The notes under the pieces were generated by a model. The model saw nothing but the letters and a program-made list of their open reading frames with translations, searched no databases and had not been told where the DNA came from. A stretch of DNA of 64,000 bases, taken from positions 1-64,000 of the forward strand of contig NZ_JAJCYB010000104.1 in assembly GCF_029263155.1 (NCBI RefSeq), given 5' to 3'. Origin of the DNA: Pseudonocardia sp. (GTDB lineage: Bacteria; Actinomycetota; Actinomycetes; Mycobacteriales; Pseudonocardiaceae). Positions 28,312 to 38,225 of this stretch are shown here, piece by piece; the stretch's first letter is position 1; each line of letters begins with the position of its first letter. The position numbers were made by a program, and so were the translations under genes.

Positions 28312-29628
28312 ATGGCGAGCCCGGCGCTGAGCGCCACACGCTCCCTCGCTGGGCGGCTGAGCTGGGGACTCGCCGACCAGGCCGTCTCCAGCCTGACCAA
28401 CTTCGCCGTCGGCATCATCGTCGCCCGCTCTCTGGGGGTCGCCGACTTCGGCAGCTTCAGCCTTGCGTGGGTCACCTACGGGGTGGCGCTGAACCTGTCC
28501 CGGGGGTTGGCGACCGATCCACTTGTCGTCCGCTTCAGCGGCGTGCCGATCACGGCCTGGCGCAGGGCGGTGGCGAGCTCGTCGGGCACGGCCCTGGCCG
28601 TCGGCTGTGCTACCGGTGCGGTGTGTGTCCTGGCGGGTCTCGTTGCCGGGGGTTCGGTCGGTACGGCGTTCGTCGCGCTGGGACTTGTGATGCCGGCCCT
28701 GCTTCTACAGGACAGCTGGAGGTACGCGTTCTTCGCCGGGACCCAGGGCCGCAGGGCGTTCACGAACGACGTGGTGTGGGCGGTTGTCCTCGTACCCGCG
28801 CTGGCCCTCGCTGCGCTGACGGGCAGCGTGTTCGGGTTCGTGCTGGCCTGGGGTCTCTCAGCCGCAGCCGCCGCCGCCTTCGGGTGGGTGCAGACGCGGG
28901 TACGTCCAGACCTGGGCGCGGTGCGCCTCTGGGCTCGGACCCACCGCGACCTCGGTGCCCGCTACATGATCGAGAACGTGAGCATGAGCGGTGCGGCACA
29001 GATCCGGATGTACGGGCTGGGCGCCGTCGCCGGACTCGCTTCGGTCGGCACCGTGCGTGGCGGCGAGCTGCTGGTCGGCCCGTTCCTCGCCGTCCTGATG
29101 GGACTGAGCATGGTTGCGGTTCCGGAGGCAGCACGGCTGCTGCGGCAGGCACCGCACCGCCTGCCCGCCTTCTGCCTGCTCCTGGGCGGCGGGCAGGCGC
29201 TCGCCGCCGCGGCATGGGGTGCGGCCCTGCTCCTGCTGCTGCCGGACGCGGTCGGGCGCTACGTGCTCGGGCCGGTCTGGGTCACCGCCTCAGCCCTGAT
29301 CATCCCCGCGACCCTGTCCGTCATGAACGCCAGCCTCTCCACGGGCGCAGCCGCAGGCCTCCGCGCGCTGGGGGCCTCCCGCCGCAGCCTGCGGGCCCAG
29401 CTGATCGCCGCGGTGCTCTACGCGACCGGCGGCATCACCGGCGCCGTCATGGCCGGAGCGTTGGGGTCCAGCTGGGGCGTCGCCGCTGCCACGCTGGTCG
29501 CTGCGGCCGTCTGGTGGCGCGAGCTGCGCTCCGGGCTTCGCGACCAGGTAACCGCTGTGCCCCGCGGTCGCCACCGGCGGCAACGGGTCACCCTCTCAGC
29601 CCCGAACTCACCCTCCACCGGGAGATGA
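28312..29628 (+). CDS. Wzx-type polysaccharide flippase
   Basis: This 438-residue protein has about 12 hydrophobic segments and the MATE/Wzx-like start WGLADQAVSSLTNFAVGIIV and ARSLGVADFGSFSLAWV. It probably flips the lipid-linked EPS repeat unit across the membrane. ATG 28312 follows ggagg. The glycosyltransferase gene starts 10 nt downstream, so the two form an operon. Confidence 0.85.
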   Translation: MASPALSATRSLAGRLSWGLADQAVSSLTNFAVGIIVARSLGVADFGSFSLAWVTYGVALNLSRGLATDPLVVRFSGVPITAWRRAVASSSGTALAVGCATGAVCVLAGLVAGGSVGTAFVALGLVMPALLLQDSWRYAFFAGTQGRRAFTNDVVWAVVLVPALALAALTGSVFGFVLAWGLSAAAAAAFGWVQTRVRPDLGAVRLWARTHRDLGARYMIENVSMSGAAQIRMYGLGAVAGLASVGTVRGGELLVGPFLAVLMGLSMVAVPEAARLLRQAPHRLPAFCLLLGGGQALAAAAWGAALLLLLPDAVGRYVLGPVWVTASALIIPATLSVMNASLSTGAAAGLRALGASRRSLRAQLIAAVLYATGGITGAVMAGALGSSWGVAAATLVAAAVWWRELRSGLRDQVTAVPRGRHRRQRVTLSAPNSPSTGR

Positions 29629-29638
29629 GGACTACATC

Positions 29639-30583
29639 ATGAGTGCCGTTCCGCGACTGAGCATCGGCCTGCCGGTCTACAACGGAGAGGAATACCTGGC
29701 CGATTCGGTCGACACGCTACTAACCCAGAGTTTCGAGGACTTCGAACTAATCATCTCCGACAACGCCTCGACCGACCGGACCGAGGCCATCTGCCGCCGC
29801 TTCGCCGCAGTAGACAGTCGGATCCGCTACCTCCGACAGCCCCGCAACATCGGCGCAGCGGAGAACCACAACATAGTCGTTCGTCATGCTCGGGGTGAAC
29901 TCTTCAAATGGGCCGCACATGACGACCTCTACGGCCGAGACCTGCTGCAACGATGCGTGGAGGTGCTCGACAGAAATCCAGATGTCGTACTTGCTACATG
30001 CCATGCGGCAGTGATTGATGCAGCAGGTGAGGTCGTCGACACCGTGGATCGATCACCGGCTGCCACGGCGTCGCCGCGGGCACCCGAACGCTTCCGCGCA
30101 CTGCTCTTCGCCGTTGCGGGCGATGACGACTACGGAGTAATCCGTACCGATGTGCTGGTCCGTACGCCTCTCACCGGTAGCTACTACCACTCAGATCGAA
30201 CCCTCGTGGCGGAACTAGCTCTGCACGGCCGCTTCCACCGAGTCCCCGAGACCCTCTACTTCCGACGCGACCTGCCTGGTCGCGCCGGAGGACCGGATCA
30301 AACCGTCCGCGAGTGGTGCGTGAAACACGATCCGCGCCGCGCTGACAGACTGCGACACCCGACTGCACGTCTACTTGGCGAGTACGTGTGGGGCTTCGCT
30401 GGCGCCGTGCTTCGCGCCCCGATGTCGACAGCAGACAAGTGGAGGTGCTTCTTGGCCCTTTTGCGGTACCTGGCCAGTCGAGTTGTACGGCGTTCAGGTC
30501 GACCCGAGGCCTGCCCAGGGCAACGCGAGATCATACACCCGACGCTATCCGAACCGGTCACGAGCACGAATGACGAGCGGTGA
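29639..30583 (+). CDS. Family 2 glycosyltransferase
   Basis: This 314-residue GT-A enzyme reads SIGLPVYNGEEYLADSVDTL, then ISDNASTDRTEAI, with an acidic pair in FKWAAHDDLYG for metal/nucleotide binding. There is no membrane span, so it is likely membrane-peripheral, adding a sugar to the lipid-linked repeat unit. Third-position GC is clearly lower than in the flanking genes, as in the next gene, which suggests later acquisition. Confidence 0.88.
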   Translation: MSAVPRLSIGLPVYNGEEYLADSVDTLLTQSFEDFELIISDNASTDRTEAICRRFAAVDSRIRYLRQPRNIGAAENHNIVVRHARGELFKWAAHDDLYGRDLLQRCVEVLDRNPDVVLATCHAAVIDAAGEVVDTVDRSPAATASPRAPERFRALLFAVAGDDDYGVIRTDVLVRTPLTGSYYHSDRTLVAELALHGRFHRVPETLYFRRDLPGRAGGPDQTVREWCVKHDPRRADRLRHPTARLLGEYVWGFAGAVLRAPMSTADKWRCFLALLRYLASRVVRRSGRPEACPGQREIIHPTLSEPVTSTNDER

Positions 30584-30787
30584 CGAACATCGACAAACCT
30601 GATCAATTGGCGCCGCGGCGATGGACCCCAGACGCCCGTTGTCCGAATAGGCGGAATAGCACTGCGAACCGGACGACGATCGGACCCAGCTGGAGTAACT
30701 CGGAAAGTTGCGAGCGTAGGGTAAACGAATCTCAACACGCCGAGACGCGAGCCGGTGGAACCAGTACGACTACTCAAGGATACTCAC

Positions 30788-32113
30788 ATGACGCCCAGTG
30801 ACGGATTCCTCCCACAATCAGACGCGCTGAATGCGCGGCTGCACCACATGGTTCCAGGCGGTGCCCACACCTACGCCAAGGGCGACGATCAGTATCCGGC
30901 CGGACTAGCTCCCGTCATATCGCATGGTCGCGGCGCACATGTCTGGGATGTCGAGGGCAACGACTACGTCGAGTTCGGCGCTGGGCTCCGGTCCGTCAGT
31001 CTGGGCCATGCCCATCCGCGGGTCGTAGAGGCAGTGACCCGGGAACTGCATCGCGGCGCGAACTTCGTACGTCCCAGCGTCCTCGAGGTCGACGCCGCCG
31101 AGTGTTTCCTGACAACAGTTCCAACGGCCGAAATGGTGAAGTTTGCGAAGAACGGATCAGATGTCACGACAGCGGCGGTGCGCCTGGCGAGGGCAGTCAC
31201 AGGACGACCCCTGGTCGCCATCTGCCGAGATCAACCGTTCTTCTCGACCGATGACTGGTTCATTGCAACAACACCAATGTCGGCCGGAGTTCCTCGACAG
31301 ATTAGGGAACTGACAATTGGGTTTCCCTTCGGTGACATCGCCGCAACAAAGGCCCTCCTGACCGAACATGCGGACCAGATCGCTTGCATGGTGCTCGAGC
31401 CCGGAGGAGTGAAGGAGCCACCTCCCGGATATCTCACAGATCTTCGGAAACTCGCGGATAGCACCGGTTGCCTGCTTGTCTTCGACGAAATGATCACAGG
31501 TTTTCGGTGGTCCGCGGCTGGTGCGCAGGGCTTGTACGGAGTGGTCCCGGATCTGTCGACGTTCGGCAAAGCATTGGGAAACGGGTTTGCTGTCTCCGCG
31601 CTCGCCGGGCGACGTGAGTTCATGGAGAGGGGCGGAATCCGCGATCGCCGAGAACGGGTGTTCCTGCTCTCGACCACACACGGCGCGGAGACCCACTCAC
31701 TCGCGGCAGCGATGGCCGTGATGCAGACCTACGTCGAGGAGGGCGTATCCGCACAACTGCATGCGCTCGGCGAGCGCCTTGCCAGCGGGGTGCGTGAGGT
31801 TGCCCGCTCGATGGGTGTGGGGGAGCACCTGCTGGTTCACGGCAGACCCAGCAACCTCGTTTTCGGCACGCTGGACAGCAATGGCGAGGCGTCACAAGCC
31901 TATCGGACGCTCTTCCTCCGGCAGCTGATCAGCGGTGGTGTTTTGGCACCGTCGTTCGTGGTGTCCAGTGCACTCACCGACTCCGACATCGACCAGACCG
32001 TTGCAGTGGTCGAGCGCGCGTGTGCCGTGTACCGAAAGGCACTCGATGCAGGGGATCCGACACCGTGGCTCAGCGGGCGCCCGGTCCGACCGGTCTTCCG
32101 TCGCTTCAGCTGA
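30788..32113 (+). CDS. Class III PLP aminotransferase (glutamate-1-semialdehyde aminomutase-like)
   Basis: This 441-residue protein has fold-type I motifs: NGSDVTTAAVRLARA, VFDEMITGFRW with the PLP-binding Asp and STFGKALGNGFAVSAL with the Schiff-base Lys. It resembles the GSA aminomutase branch found in EPS and O-antigen loci, where members act on sugar or small-molecule substrates rather than in heme synthesis. ATG 30788 has aagga 7 nt upstream. The 204-nt region before it is relatively AT-rich, with no clear SigD-type site. Codon use is unlike the neighbours. Confidence 0.85.
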   Translation: MTPSDGFLPQSDALNARLHHMVPGGAHTYAKGDDQYPAGLAPVISHGRGAHVWDVEGNDYVEFGAGLRSVSLGHAHPRVVEAVTRELHRGANFVRPSVLEVDAAECFLTTVPTAEMVKFAKNGSDVTTAAVRLARAVTGRPLVAICRDQPFFSTDDWFIATTPMSAGVPRQIRELTIGFPFGDIAATKALLTEHADQIACMVLEPGGVKEPPPGYLTDLRKLADSTGCLLVFDEMITGFRWSAAGAQGLYGVVPDLSTFGKALGNGFAVSALAGRREFMERGGIRDRRERVFLLSTTHGAETHSLAAAMAVMQTYVEEGVSAQLHALGERLASGVREVARSMGVGEHLLVHGRPSNLVFGTLDSNGEASQAYRTLFLRQLISGGVLAPSFVVSSALTDSDIDQTVAVVERACAVYRKALDAGDPTPWLSGRPVRPVFRRFS

Positions 32114-32175
32114 ACTCGCTTCACAGATGGGCGGGTCAGGCCATCGCGGACGGTGCGGTCCACGTTGTCGACAGC

Positions 32176-33381
32176 TCACAAGGGCTCACAGGTCCCAGCA
32201 CCGGCAATGGCCGCCTCGTACCCGGCGACCAGTCCGGCAAGACCCACCTCCGGAGTAAACCCTGCTTCGTAGCGTCGACGAGCAGCCGCCCCCAGGTCGC
32301 CGTTGCCTGGGCCAGCGATCCGCCGCAGGCACCGCGCGAGGGATGCGGCGTCGCCCGGTCGGTGCAGCAGGCCGGTCACGCCGTCGTCGACGAGCTCGAT
32401 GAAGGCACCGTGTGCGGCCGCGACCACCGGCACACCGGCGGCCATCGACTCCACGACCACGAGCCCGAACGCCTCCAGCCACACCGACGGTGCGATGACC
32501 GCCACGGCCCGCCGGACCAGGTCGGTGCACTCCGCCCTGGTCTGCAGCCCCAGGCAGCGCACGTCGGCGCGCCCGGCGGCCCAGGCGACCACCTCGTCGT
32601 GCATCGGACCAGCCCCCGCGAGCACGAGCGGCACGGGTGCGGGCCCCGAAGCCCGGAGCAGGTCCCAGGCCGCCATCAGCAGCCGGACACCCTTCTCCTC
32701 GGTGAGCCGGCCGAAGTAGAGCAGGTGCTCGCCCGGGCCGACCCGTCGCGTTCCGGGGTCGACGACGAAGTTGTGCTTGACCGACAGGCGCTCGGCGGGC
32801 ATCCCGGACTGCACGAGCACCTGGCGCTGGGCCGCGGAGATGCAGAAGAACCGGGCCACGCCGTCCCACCAGCGCCGGGCGACGACCGTGCTGGCGGCCA
32901 GCGGGGCTGAGGCGAGTCGCGAGCTTCGGTAGCAGCCGTGCCGGACCGCCGGGACGGCAGCCGCTCCCACGCACTCGGTGCAGATCCGGCCGTCGCGGTA
33001 GAGCGTGCCGGTCGGGCACACGGCCTGGTAGTTGTGCAGGGTCGCGACCACGGGTACCCCGGCGTCCGCGCAGGCCGCCACGACCGACGGGCTCAGCAGC
33101 GGGAAGGTGCTGTGGACGTGCACGACGTCGGGCCGGTCCGTCCGCAACCGCGCGGCCAGCTCGCGGCGCACCACCGGGTTCCAGGGCACACCGAGCGGGA
33201 TGACCGCCTTGCGCAGCGGGGACATGGCCGCGATGTCGTCGCTGCGCCGCTCGAACACGGCGACCTCGTGGCCGGAACCAGCCAGCAACTCCACCTCCTG
33301 GTCGACCACCCGATCCTCACCACTGGGCTGTTCGGACCGGTACCGGTTGTGGACCACGAGAACCTTCAGCGCGGCGGTCAC
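32176..33381 (-). CDS. Family 4 glycosyltransferase
   Basis: This 401-residue GT-B enzyme has an N-terminal YRSEQPSGEDRVVDQEVELL, HVHSTFPLLSPSV and ATLHNYQAVCP, and a C-terminal donor site YFGRLTEEKGVRLLMAAW and PSVWLEAFGLVVVESMAAG. It is the last gene of the 10-gene minus-strand EPS operon. GTG 33381 overlaps the polymerase stop by 4 nt. It probably builds the repeat unit on the cytoplasmic face. Confidence 0.9.
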   Translation of the reverse strand: MTAALKVLVVHNRYRSEQPSGEDRVVDQEVELLAGSGHEVAVFERRSDDIAAMSPLRKAVIPLGVPWNPVVRRELAARLRTDRPDVVHVHSTFPLLSPSVVAACADAGVPVVATLHNYQAVCPTGTLYRDGRICTECVGAAAVPAVRHGCYRSSRLASAPLAASTVVARRWWDGVARFFCISAAQRQVLVQSGMPAERLSVKHNFVVDPGTRRVGPGEHLLYFGRLTEEKGVRLLMAAWDLLRASGPAPVPLVLAGAGPMHDEVVAWAAGRADVRCLGLQTRAECTDLVRRAVAVIAPSVWLEAFGLVVVESMAAGVPVVAAAHGAFIELVDDGVTGLLHRPGDAASLARCLRRIAGPGNGDLGAAARRRYEAGFTPEVGLAGLVAGYEAAIAGAGTCEPL

Positions 33382-34643
33382 CGGGGCACCGACCGGGACT
33401 GCGCGGCTGCGGACACCGGGGTGGCCAGGAGCGACGCGGCCACCGCCAGCGCGAGCAGGTACGGCGAGGCGTCGCCGAGACCGCCCTCGGTGTAGGACAC
33501 CGTGATGCAGTAGATGACGATGAACAGCGCGCACGCCCGCTGCGGCGAGGAGGGGCGAAGCATCGCGGCGACCAGCATCGTGAGGAGGAACCCGGCCACG
33601 AGCGTGATCCCGATCCAGCCCTGCTCGTTGTAGATCGTGAGCCAGGCGTTGTCGATGGGCAGGCCACCAAAGGACTTGTCGGTGAGCCCCACCCCGAACG
33701 CCTCCTCGCTGACCGTGCGGTGCTTGGCGAGCAGCTCGTCCCACACCTTGGTCCGGCCCGTGAGGTTGGCCAGATCCTCGGTCTTCTGCCCGCGAGCGAG
33801 CCATTCCTCGATGGTCTGGCCGAACACCGCGAGCCCGACGACGCCGGCCGCGACGGCCCCGAGAAGCGTGCGTCGCGCCCGGACCGTCGTGAGCACCAGG
33901 CTCAGTCCGGCGACAGCGAGCCCGACGACCAGACCGAGAAGCGCGGTGCGGGTGTGGCTGAGCAGCAGGAGCGCGACGGCGGGCACCGTCACCAGCACCG
34001 CACTCCGGCCGTCGAGACGTCGAGTGGTCCAGAGCAGTACGCACAGGCCGATCGCGACGGCGCTGTACATGCCAACCTGAGGTGCCGGGATGGGCCAGAT
34101 CGCCCCGACGAGCCGCCCACCCGGACCGGAGAAGGCCGAACCGGGCGAGATGATCAGCCCGGCAACCACGGTCAGCAGGATCAGGCAGAGTGCCTTGATG
34201 TGGTGGCGGACGAATGTCAGATCACCGCGCCACCAGGCCGTCAGCAACCATAGCGTGCAGACGAAGAGGATCAGGCGCATACACCGAAGCAGCGACCCGG
34301 TCCCGGACTCCATCTGCAGGCTGGAGGCCACGCTCACGATCACGATCAAAGTGAGCAGTAGCAGGTACGCGTTGGGGCGCAGCCGGATCCGTGGGTTCAG
34401 CACCAGAGCCAGCCCGAACGCTAGTGCCAAGGCTGCCATCGTGATGACCTGGCCGAACTGGTGCGGGAACGGGATGATCAGGTCGAGGCTGGTGAACCCC
34501 AAGGTGTTGACCAGCATGAGGCCCCAGACCATCCCGATCAGTCGGGGGGGCGGAGGGGTGGGCTCGGCCCGGGCGCCAGCCACGGTGACGGTGCCCCACG
34601 CCGACGCCGGATCACCGTCGCCCCGCACACCCGGCGCGGTCAC
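33378..34643 (-). CDS. Wzy/O-antigen-ligase-type polysaccharide polymerase
   Basis: This 421-residue protein has about 11 membrane spans and a large loop containing LTGRTKVWDELLAKH, the typical O-antigen ligase/polymerase (Wzy_C) pattern with conserved Arg. It should polymerise flipped repeat units outside the membrane. GTG 34643 overlaps the preceding stop as GTGA. Confidence 0.85.
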   Translation of the reverse strand: MTAPGVRGDGDPASAWGTVTVAGARAEPTPPPPRLIGMVWGLMLVNTLGFTSLDLIIPFPHQFGQVITMAALALAFGLALVLNPRIRLRPNAYLLLLTLIVIVSVASSLQMESGTGSLLRCMRLILFVCTLWLLTAWWRGDLTFVRHHIKALCLILLTVVAGLIISPGSAFSGPGGRLVGAIWPIPAPQVGMYSAVAIGLCVLLWTTRRLDGRSAVLVTVPAVALLLLSHTRTALLGLVVGLAVAGLSLVLTTVRARRTLLGAVAAGVVGLAVFGQTIEEWLARGQKTEDLANLTGRTKVWDELLAKHRTVSEEAFGVGLTDKSFGGLPIDNAWLTIYNEQGWIGITLVAGFLLTMLVAAMLRPSSPQRACALFIVIYCITVSYTEGGLGDASPYLLALAVAASLLATPVSAAAQSRSVPR

Positions 34644-36214
34644 TGCGCAGTCTCGCAGCTCGGCTCAGCCGCATCCGCACCGAAGGTGCTGTCGACGTCT
34701 TGCAGGTAGGGCTCGGCCTGCCAGCCGTCGATCTGCGAGGAGGTGCCGACGTCGCCCATGACGAACGTCCACGGACCCGTGTAGGTGTTGGCCCTCCAAC
34801 GGACGTCCTGTTCGAGGGTGATCGCCTCCTGGACGACCTCGCCCATGTACGGCGACCAGTCCGGGAACGTGCCGTAGTTCGACAGCACAGCCATCCGCCC
34901 CGCGAATCCCGGCGCGCACCCGACGACCGCCGGGGAGAAGGCGAACTCGTTGTCATGGATGTCGATCCGTTGCGACTTCCACCGGCAGTCGCTGTACAGG
35001 GGTTCGCTGGCGATTTCCGGTTGTGCGCACTCGTCGACGTCGGGCACGAGCCGCGTACAACTACCGGTCGAGGTGTTGGCGGCACTTCCGCAGAACCGGT
35101 CGGCGTTCTCCCACACGGTGATGCCCGACCAGTTGTTCTCGAACACGTTGCCGTATATCTCGACGCGGTCGGTGCGGGCGGGGACGCGTGGCTCGCCTCC
35201 GGCCTCGCTGAGGTACACCGTGCCGACCGGGAACCCGTTGCCGCGGTCGGAGAACACCCGGCCCGCCACGACCGTGTTGTTGCGTACCACGTTGTCGCGC
35301 AACACGAGGTTGTAGCTCGTCTCGTAGAAGACCGCCTCACCGTCGTTGTCCTCGATCAGGTTGCCCTCGATCAGGAAGTCGTTGTTGTTCGTGTCGGCCC
35401 ACAGCCCCGGTCCGCGGTTGTCGTGGACCCAGTTGCCGCGGACGTCGGCCCCGTCGACCGACCAGAACTTGATCCCTCCGGTGCAACCGCATCCGGGGAT
35501 CTGAGCCTCCCAGTCGTCGGTGTTGTTCCCGACGATCTCGTTGCCCTCCACGACGAGGTCGACGATCCCGTTCTCCGGCTGGTAGGCGTTCATCCCGTAC
35601 TGGCCGTTGTTGCGCAGGCAGTTGCCCCGGACCTGCTGCCCGGCGCCGGCCCTCAGGCCGGCGCCGCGGTTCTCCTCGACGGTGTTGTGCTCGATCACCC
35701 AGCCGTTTCCGGAGTCGTGGTTGACCACGCCCTGATCGGTCGGCGGCACGAACCCGCGGACGGTGAGGTGGCGGATCGCCACGTTCTCGGCCTTGCCGAT
35801 GAAGGCGAACCGATTCAGCTCGCGCCCGTCGACTATCGCGCCCGGAGCCCCCAGGTAGGTGTTGCCGTCCTTCGGTATTACCTGGCCGAACTCGTCGGTG
35901 CCCAGCGTGTGCGTGCCGGGCATGAGCCAGAACGTGGTACCCGGCGGGTTCGCCCTGGTCTTGTCGAACAGGTCCCGGTCGACTGCGGGGTCGACCACGA
36001 CTGCCCCTTCCGGCGAGGTGGCCGGGCCGGGCTCGGTGTTGTCGCAGACCGCGCCGATCCCGGCCACGGGGGGCACCGGGTCTGGGGCGCCCTCGGCACC
36101 CCCGGTCGTGGGGCCCGGAGCCGGGACCGACCCGACGCAGCCCGCCAGCAGCAGGCACAGCACGACGAGGGCGACGACCGGCGCCCCGCGGCGCAACTCG
36201 GTCGAGGTGCTCAC
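34640..36214 (-). CDS. Parallel beta-helix lipoprotein
   Basis: This 524-residue protein has a lipoprotein signal peptide with lipobox LLAGC (Cys26), so it is anchored outside the membrane. From about 95 to 480 it carries beta-helix coils with regular Asn ladders (VIEHNTVEENRG, LIEGNLIEDNDG, VLRDNVVRNNT). This fold is used by pectate/alginate lyases and by C5-epimerases such as AlgG. Beside an AlgD-like dehydrogenase and a polyuronate-lyase-like protein, I infer action on the uronic-acid EPS during export. Six or more Cys residues may form disulfides. Confidence 0.8.
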   Translation of the reverse strand: MSTSTELRRGAPVVALVVLCLLLAGCVGSVPAPGPTTGGAEGAPDPVPPVAGIGAVCDNTEPGPATSPEGAVVVDPAVDRDLFDKTRANPPGTTFWLMPGTHTLGTDEFGQVIPKDGNTYLGAPGAIVDGRELNRFAFIGKAENVAIRHLTVRGFVPPTDQGVVNHDSGNGWVIEHNTVEENRGAGLRAGAGQQVRGNCLRNNGQYGMNAYQPENGIVDLVVEGNEIVGNNTDDWEAQIPGCGCTGGIKFWSVDGADVRGNWVHDNRGPGLWADTNNNDFLIEGNLIEDNDGEAVFYETSYNLVLRDNVVRNNTVVAGRVFSDRGNGFPVGTVYLSEAGGEPRVPARTDRVEIYGNVFENNWSGITVWENADRFCGSAANTSTGSCTRLVPDVDECAQPEIASEPLYSDCRWKSQRIDIHDNEFAFSPAVVGCAPGFAGRMAVLSNYGTFPDWSPYMGEVVQEAITLEQDVRWRANTYTGPWTFVMGDVGTSSQIDGWQAEPYLQDVDSTFGADAAEPSCETAQ

Positions 36215-36233
36215 AAGAGATCCCGCCTTCCGG

Positions 36234-38225
36234 TCATTCCGGTCCCGCGAGGCGCAGAACCGTCTGCAACACCCCGGTGCCGGACGCCGTGGTCCCGGCC
36301 CCGAGCAGCGTCGTCGCCGCCGCCTTCCGCCCGAAACCCGCCGAGTACCAGCCCAGCAGGGGGTCGGTCTCGCCTGTGTGGGCCGTCCAGTCGAGCTCCT
36401 CCGGCAGGATCAGGTCCGCGGTACCGGGGCGGGCCCGGCCGGGCCAGGTGAGCCGGGCACGGGCACCGTCGAGCTCCACCCGGACCGCCGGACCGAGGTG
36501 GAAGGCCAGTCGGCACCGGTGCCGGCGGTCGCTGACCACCTCGTCGACGACGCGCAGCTCCCCTGCTCCCGTGTCGAGCTCCACGGTCCGCCGGTGCACG
36601 ACCGGGGCTCCGCGGTGGCCGTACCCGTCGTGCTCGGCGCTCCAGCGCGAGGTCCCGCCCGGGTTCGCGTGGGCGACGAGCACGCGGCTGCGGGCGTGCC
36701 GGGTCCACAGGAACGGCCCGCCCGACCCGGACTGGTCCCGCCCGTCGAGCTCCAGCGTGTTGTGCGCCAGCGTGGACCGGAAGTAGGCCCGCCACCGGGG
36801 TTCGCCGTGGTAGCAGTAGGTTCCCGGGTCGGCCAGGATGTCGACGCCGCCGTGGCGGACCTCCAGCGACAGCGCGTCGGCGTGGGCGTGGGCGGCGATC
36901 GACAGGAACCCGTGGGGGCCGCCGTCGCAGCGGCACCAGATCTCCGTGCCGTCCCGGTCGGCCGCCCGCAGGATCGTCATGCCGGCGTCGGCGACGTGGG
37001 CGGGCCGGGCGGCCGGGCGGGCGACCGCCGGGCGGTGCTCGTTCGCCAGCGCGGCCAGCAGCGTGGTGCGCACATCGCCGGTCTCGACCGACGGCCACCA
37101 CTCCAGCCGCCGGAACAGCGCGTCCCCGGTGGCGAGCAGCGAGACCCAGCGGTCGGTGGCGTCGCCGTCGACGACCAGGCCGCGGCCGTCGTCGGCGTCG
37201 CCCTGACGCGGCGGCGCGAGGGTCGAGTCGACCATCGCGGCGAGTGCGTCGGTCATCCGCAGCAGCGTGCGCCAGGTCCGCTCCGGCATCGGGTGCCCCG
37301 CGAGGTCCGCCTCCACGGCGGCGGCGAGGCCCAGCTCCAGCACCAGGCCGTGGTACTCCGAGGCCAGTTCGCGGTTGATCCCCGACGGGAACGTGTTGCG
37401 GTGCAGCTGGTCGTCCAGCGACGCCGACGCCCGGGCTCGCCACCCCGCGGACTCGGGGAACCACGGAAACGCGCAGGCGGCCGCGAGCAGGCCCGCGTCC
37501 TCGGCGATGACGTGGTTGTTGGCCGAGGAGCCGCGGCTGGGGAAGGCGGCGAGCCAGCGCTGGTGGTGCAGGATCTGGTGCAGCGCCTCCTCGTTGTCCT
37601 CGAACAGCCCCGCGGCCCCCGGCCACCCGTCGAGCAGGCGGCGGACCCACACCCACGACAGCAGCCGGATGCCCAGCTCGATGCCGCTCACCCAGTGCAC
37701 GCCGCGCATCGGCGGGTTGGCCGCCCACCACGACTTGAGGTGGTCGGCCACCCGGGCGGCGTAGCGGTCCTCGCCGGTGAGCGCGTACGCCGCGGCGAGC
37801 ACGGTGAGGTGCTGGTGGCGCGAGGGTTCCCAGATCTGCTTGATGTCGCCGACGGCGTCCTCGTCGCGGTAGGGCACGTCGAAGGCGTAGACCTCGGGCG
37901 CCCGGCGACCGGTGCGCGGGTCGTGCGCCCAGTCCGGGCTGACCATGTCGTCGCGGGTGTGGCCGAAGAACTCGGCGTAGCCGTCCATCAGCCGGTCCGC
38001 GGTGGCCACGAGGCGCTGAGCGGCGGGAGCCGACACGCCCGCGAGTGCGCCGCCGGGCAGCACCGCGGTGAAGCGGCGGGCGGGTGACCACGGCGGCGTG
38101 GCGGGTGCGGGGGCGTCGAGGACGGCGCGCCAGCGGCGGACCCGCACAGCGGTCACGGCGCGGCCCGCGATCTCGCGGGGCCCCATCCGGGACAGCCTGC
38201 GCAGGTACCAGCCCGGGCCCATCAT
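36234..38225 (-). CDS. Heparinase II/III-like (polyuronate lyase) protein
   Basis: This 663-residue protein has an alpha/alpha-toroid N-terminal half (YFxxPY-type VYAFDVPYRDEDAVGDIKQI, WEPSRHQHL) and a beta-sandwich C-terminal half with AHAHADALSLEV. Candidate catalytic residues are the Asn-His in SSANNHVIAE, the Tyr in EYHGLVLE and the His in AHAHAD. No signal peptide is visible, unlike secreted heparinases. Members in EPS operons are thought to trim or release uronic-acid polymers. ATG 38225 overlaps the previous stop (ATGA). Confidence 0.85.
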   Translation of the reverse strand: MMGPGWYLRRLSRMGPREIAGRAVTAVRVRRWRAVLDAPAPATPPWSPARRFTAVLPGGALAGVSAPAAQRLVATADRLMDGYAEFFGHTRDDMVSPDWAHDPRTGRRAPEVYAFDVPYRDEDAVGDIKQIWEPSRHQHLTVLAAAYALTGEDRYAARVADHLKSWWAANPPMRGVHWVSGIELGIRLLSWVWVRRLLDGWPGAAGLFEDNEEALHQILHHQRWLAAFPSRGSSANNHVIAEDAGLLAAACAFPWFPESAGWRARASASLDDQLHRNTFPSGINRELASEYHGLVLELGLAAAVEADLAGHPMPERTWRTLLRMTDALAAMVDSTLAPPRQGDADDGRGLVVDGDATDRWVSLLATGDALFRRLEWWPSVETGDVRTTLLAALANEHRPAVARPAARPAHVADAGMTILRAADRDGTEIWCRCDGGPHGFLSIAAHAHADALSLEVRHGGVDILADPGTYCYHGEPRWRAYFRSTLAHNTLELDGRDQSGSGGPFLWTRHARSRVLVAHANPGGTSRWSAEHDGYGHRGAPVVHRRTVELDTGAGELRVVDEVVSDRRHRCRLAFHLGPAVRVELDGARARLTWPGRARPGTADLILPEELDWTAHTGETDPLLGWYSAGFGRKAAATTLLGAGTTASGTGVLQTVLRLAGPE

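Noticed and set aside
30695-30751. GTAACT and GTAAAC with nearby CGAG upstream of the 30788 aminotransferase
   Set aside because: Spacings to the CGAG elements are about 10, 13 or 20 nt, outside the 15-17 nt seen at all other sites.
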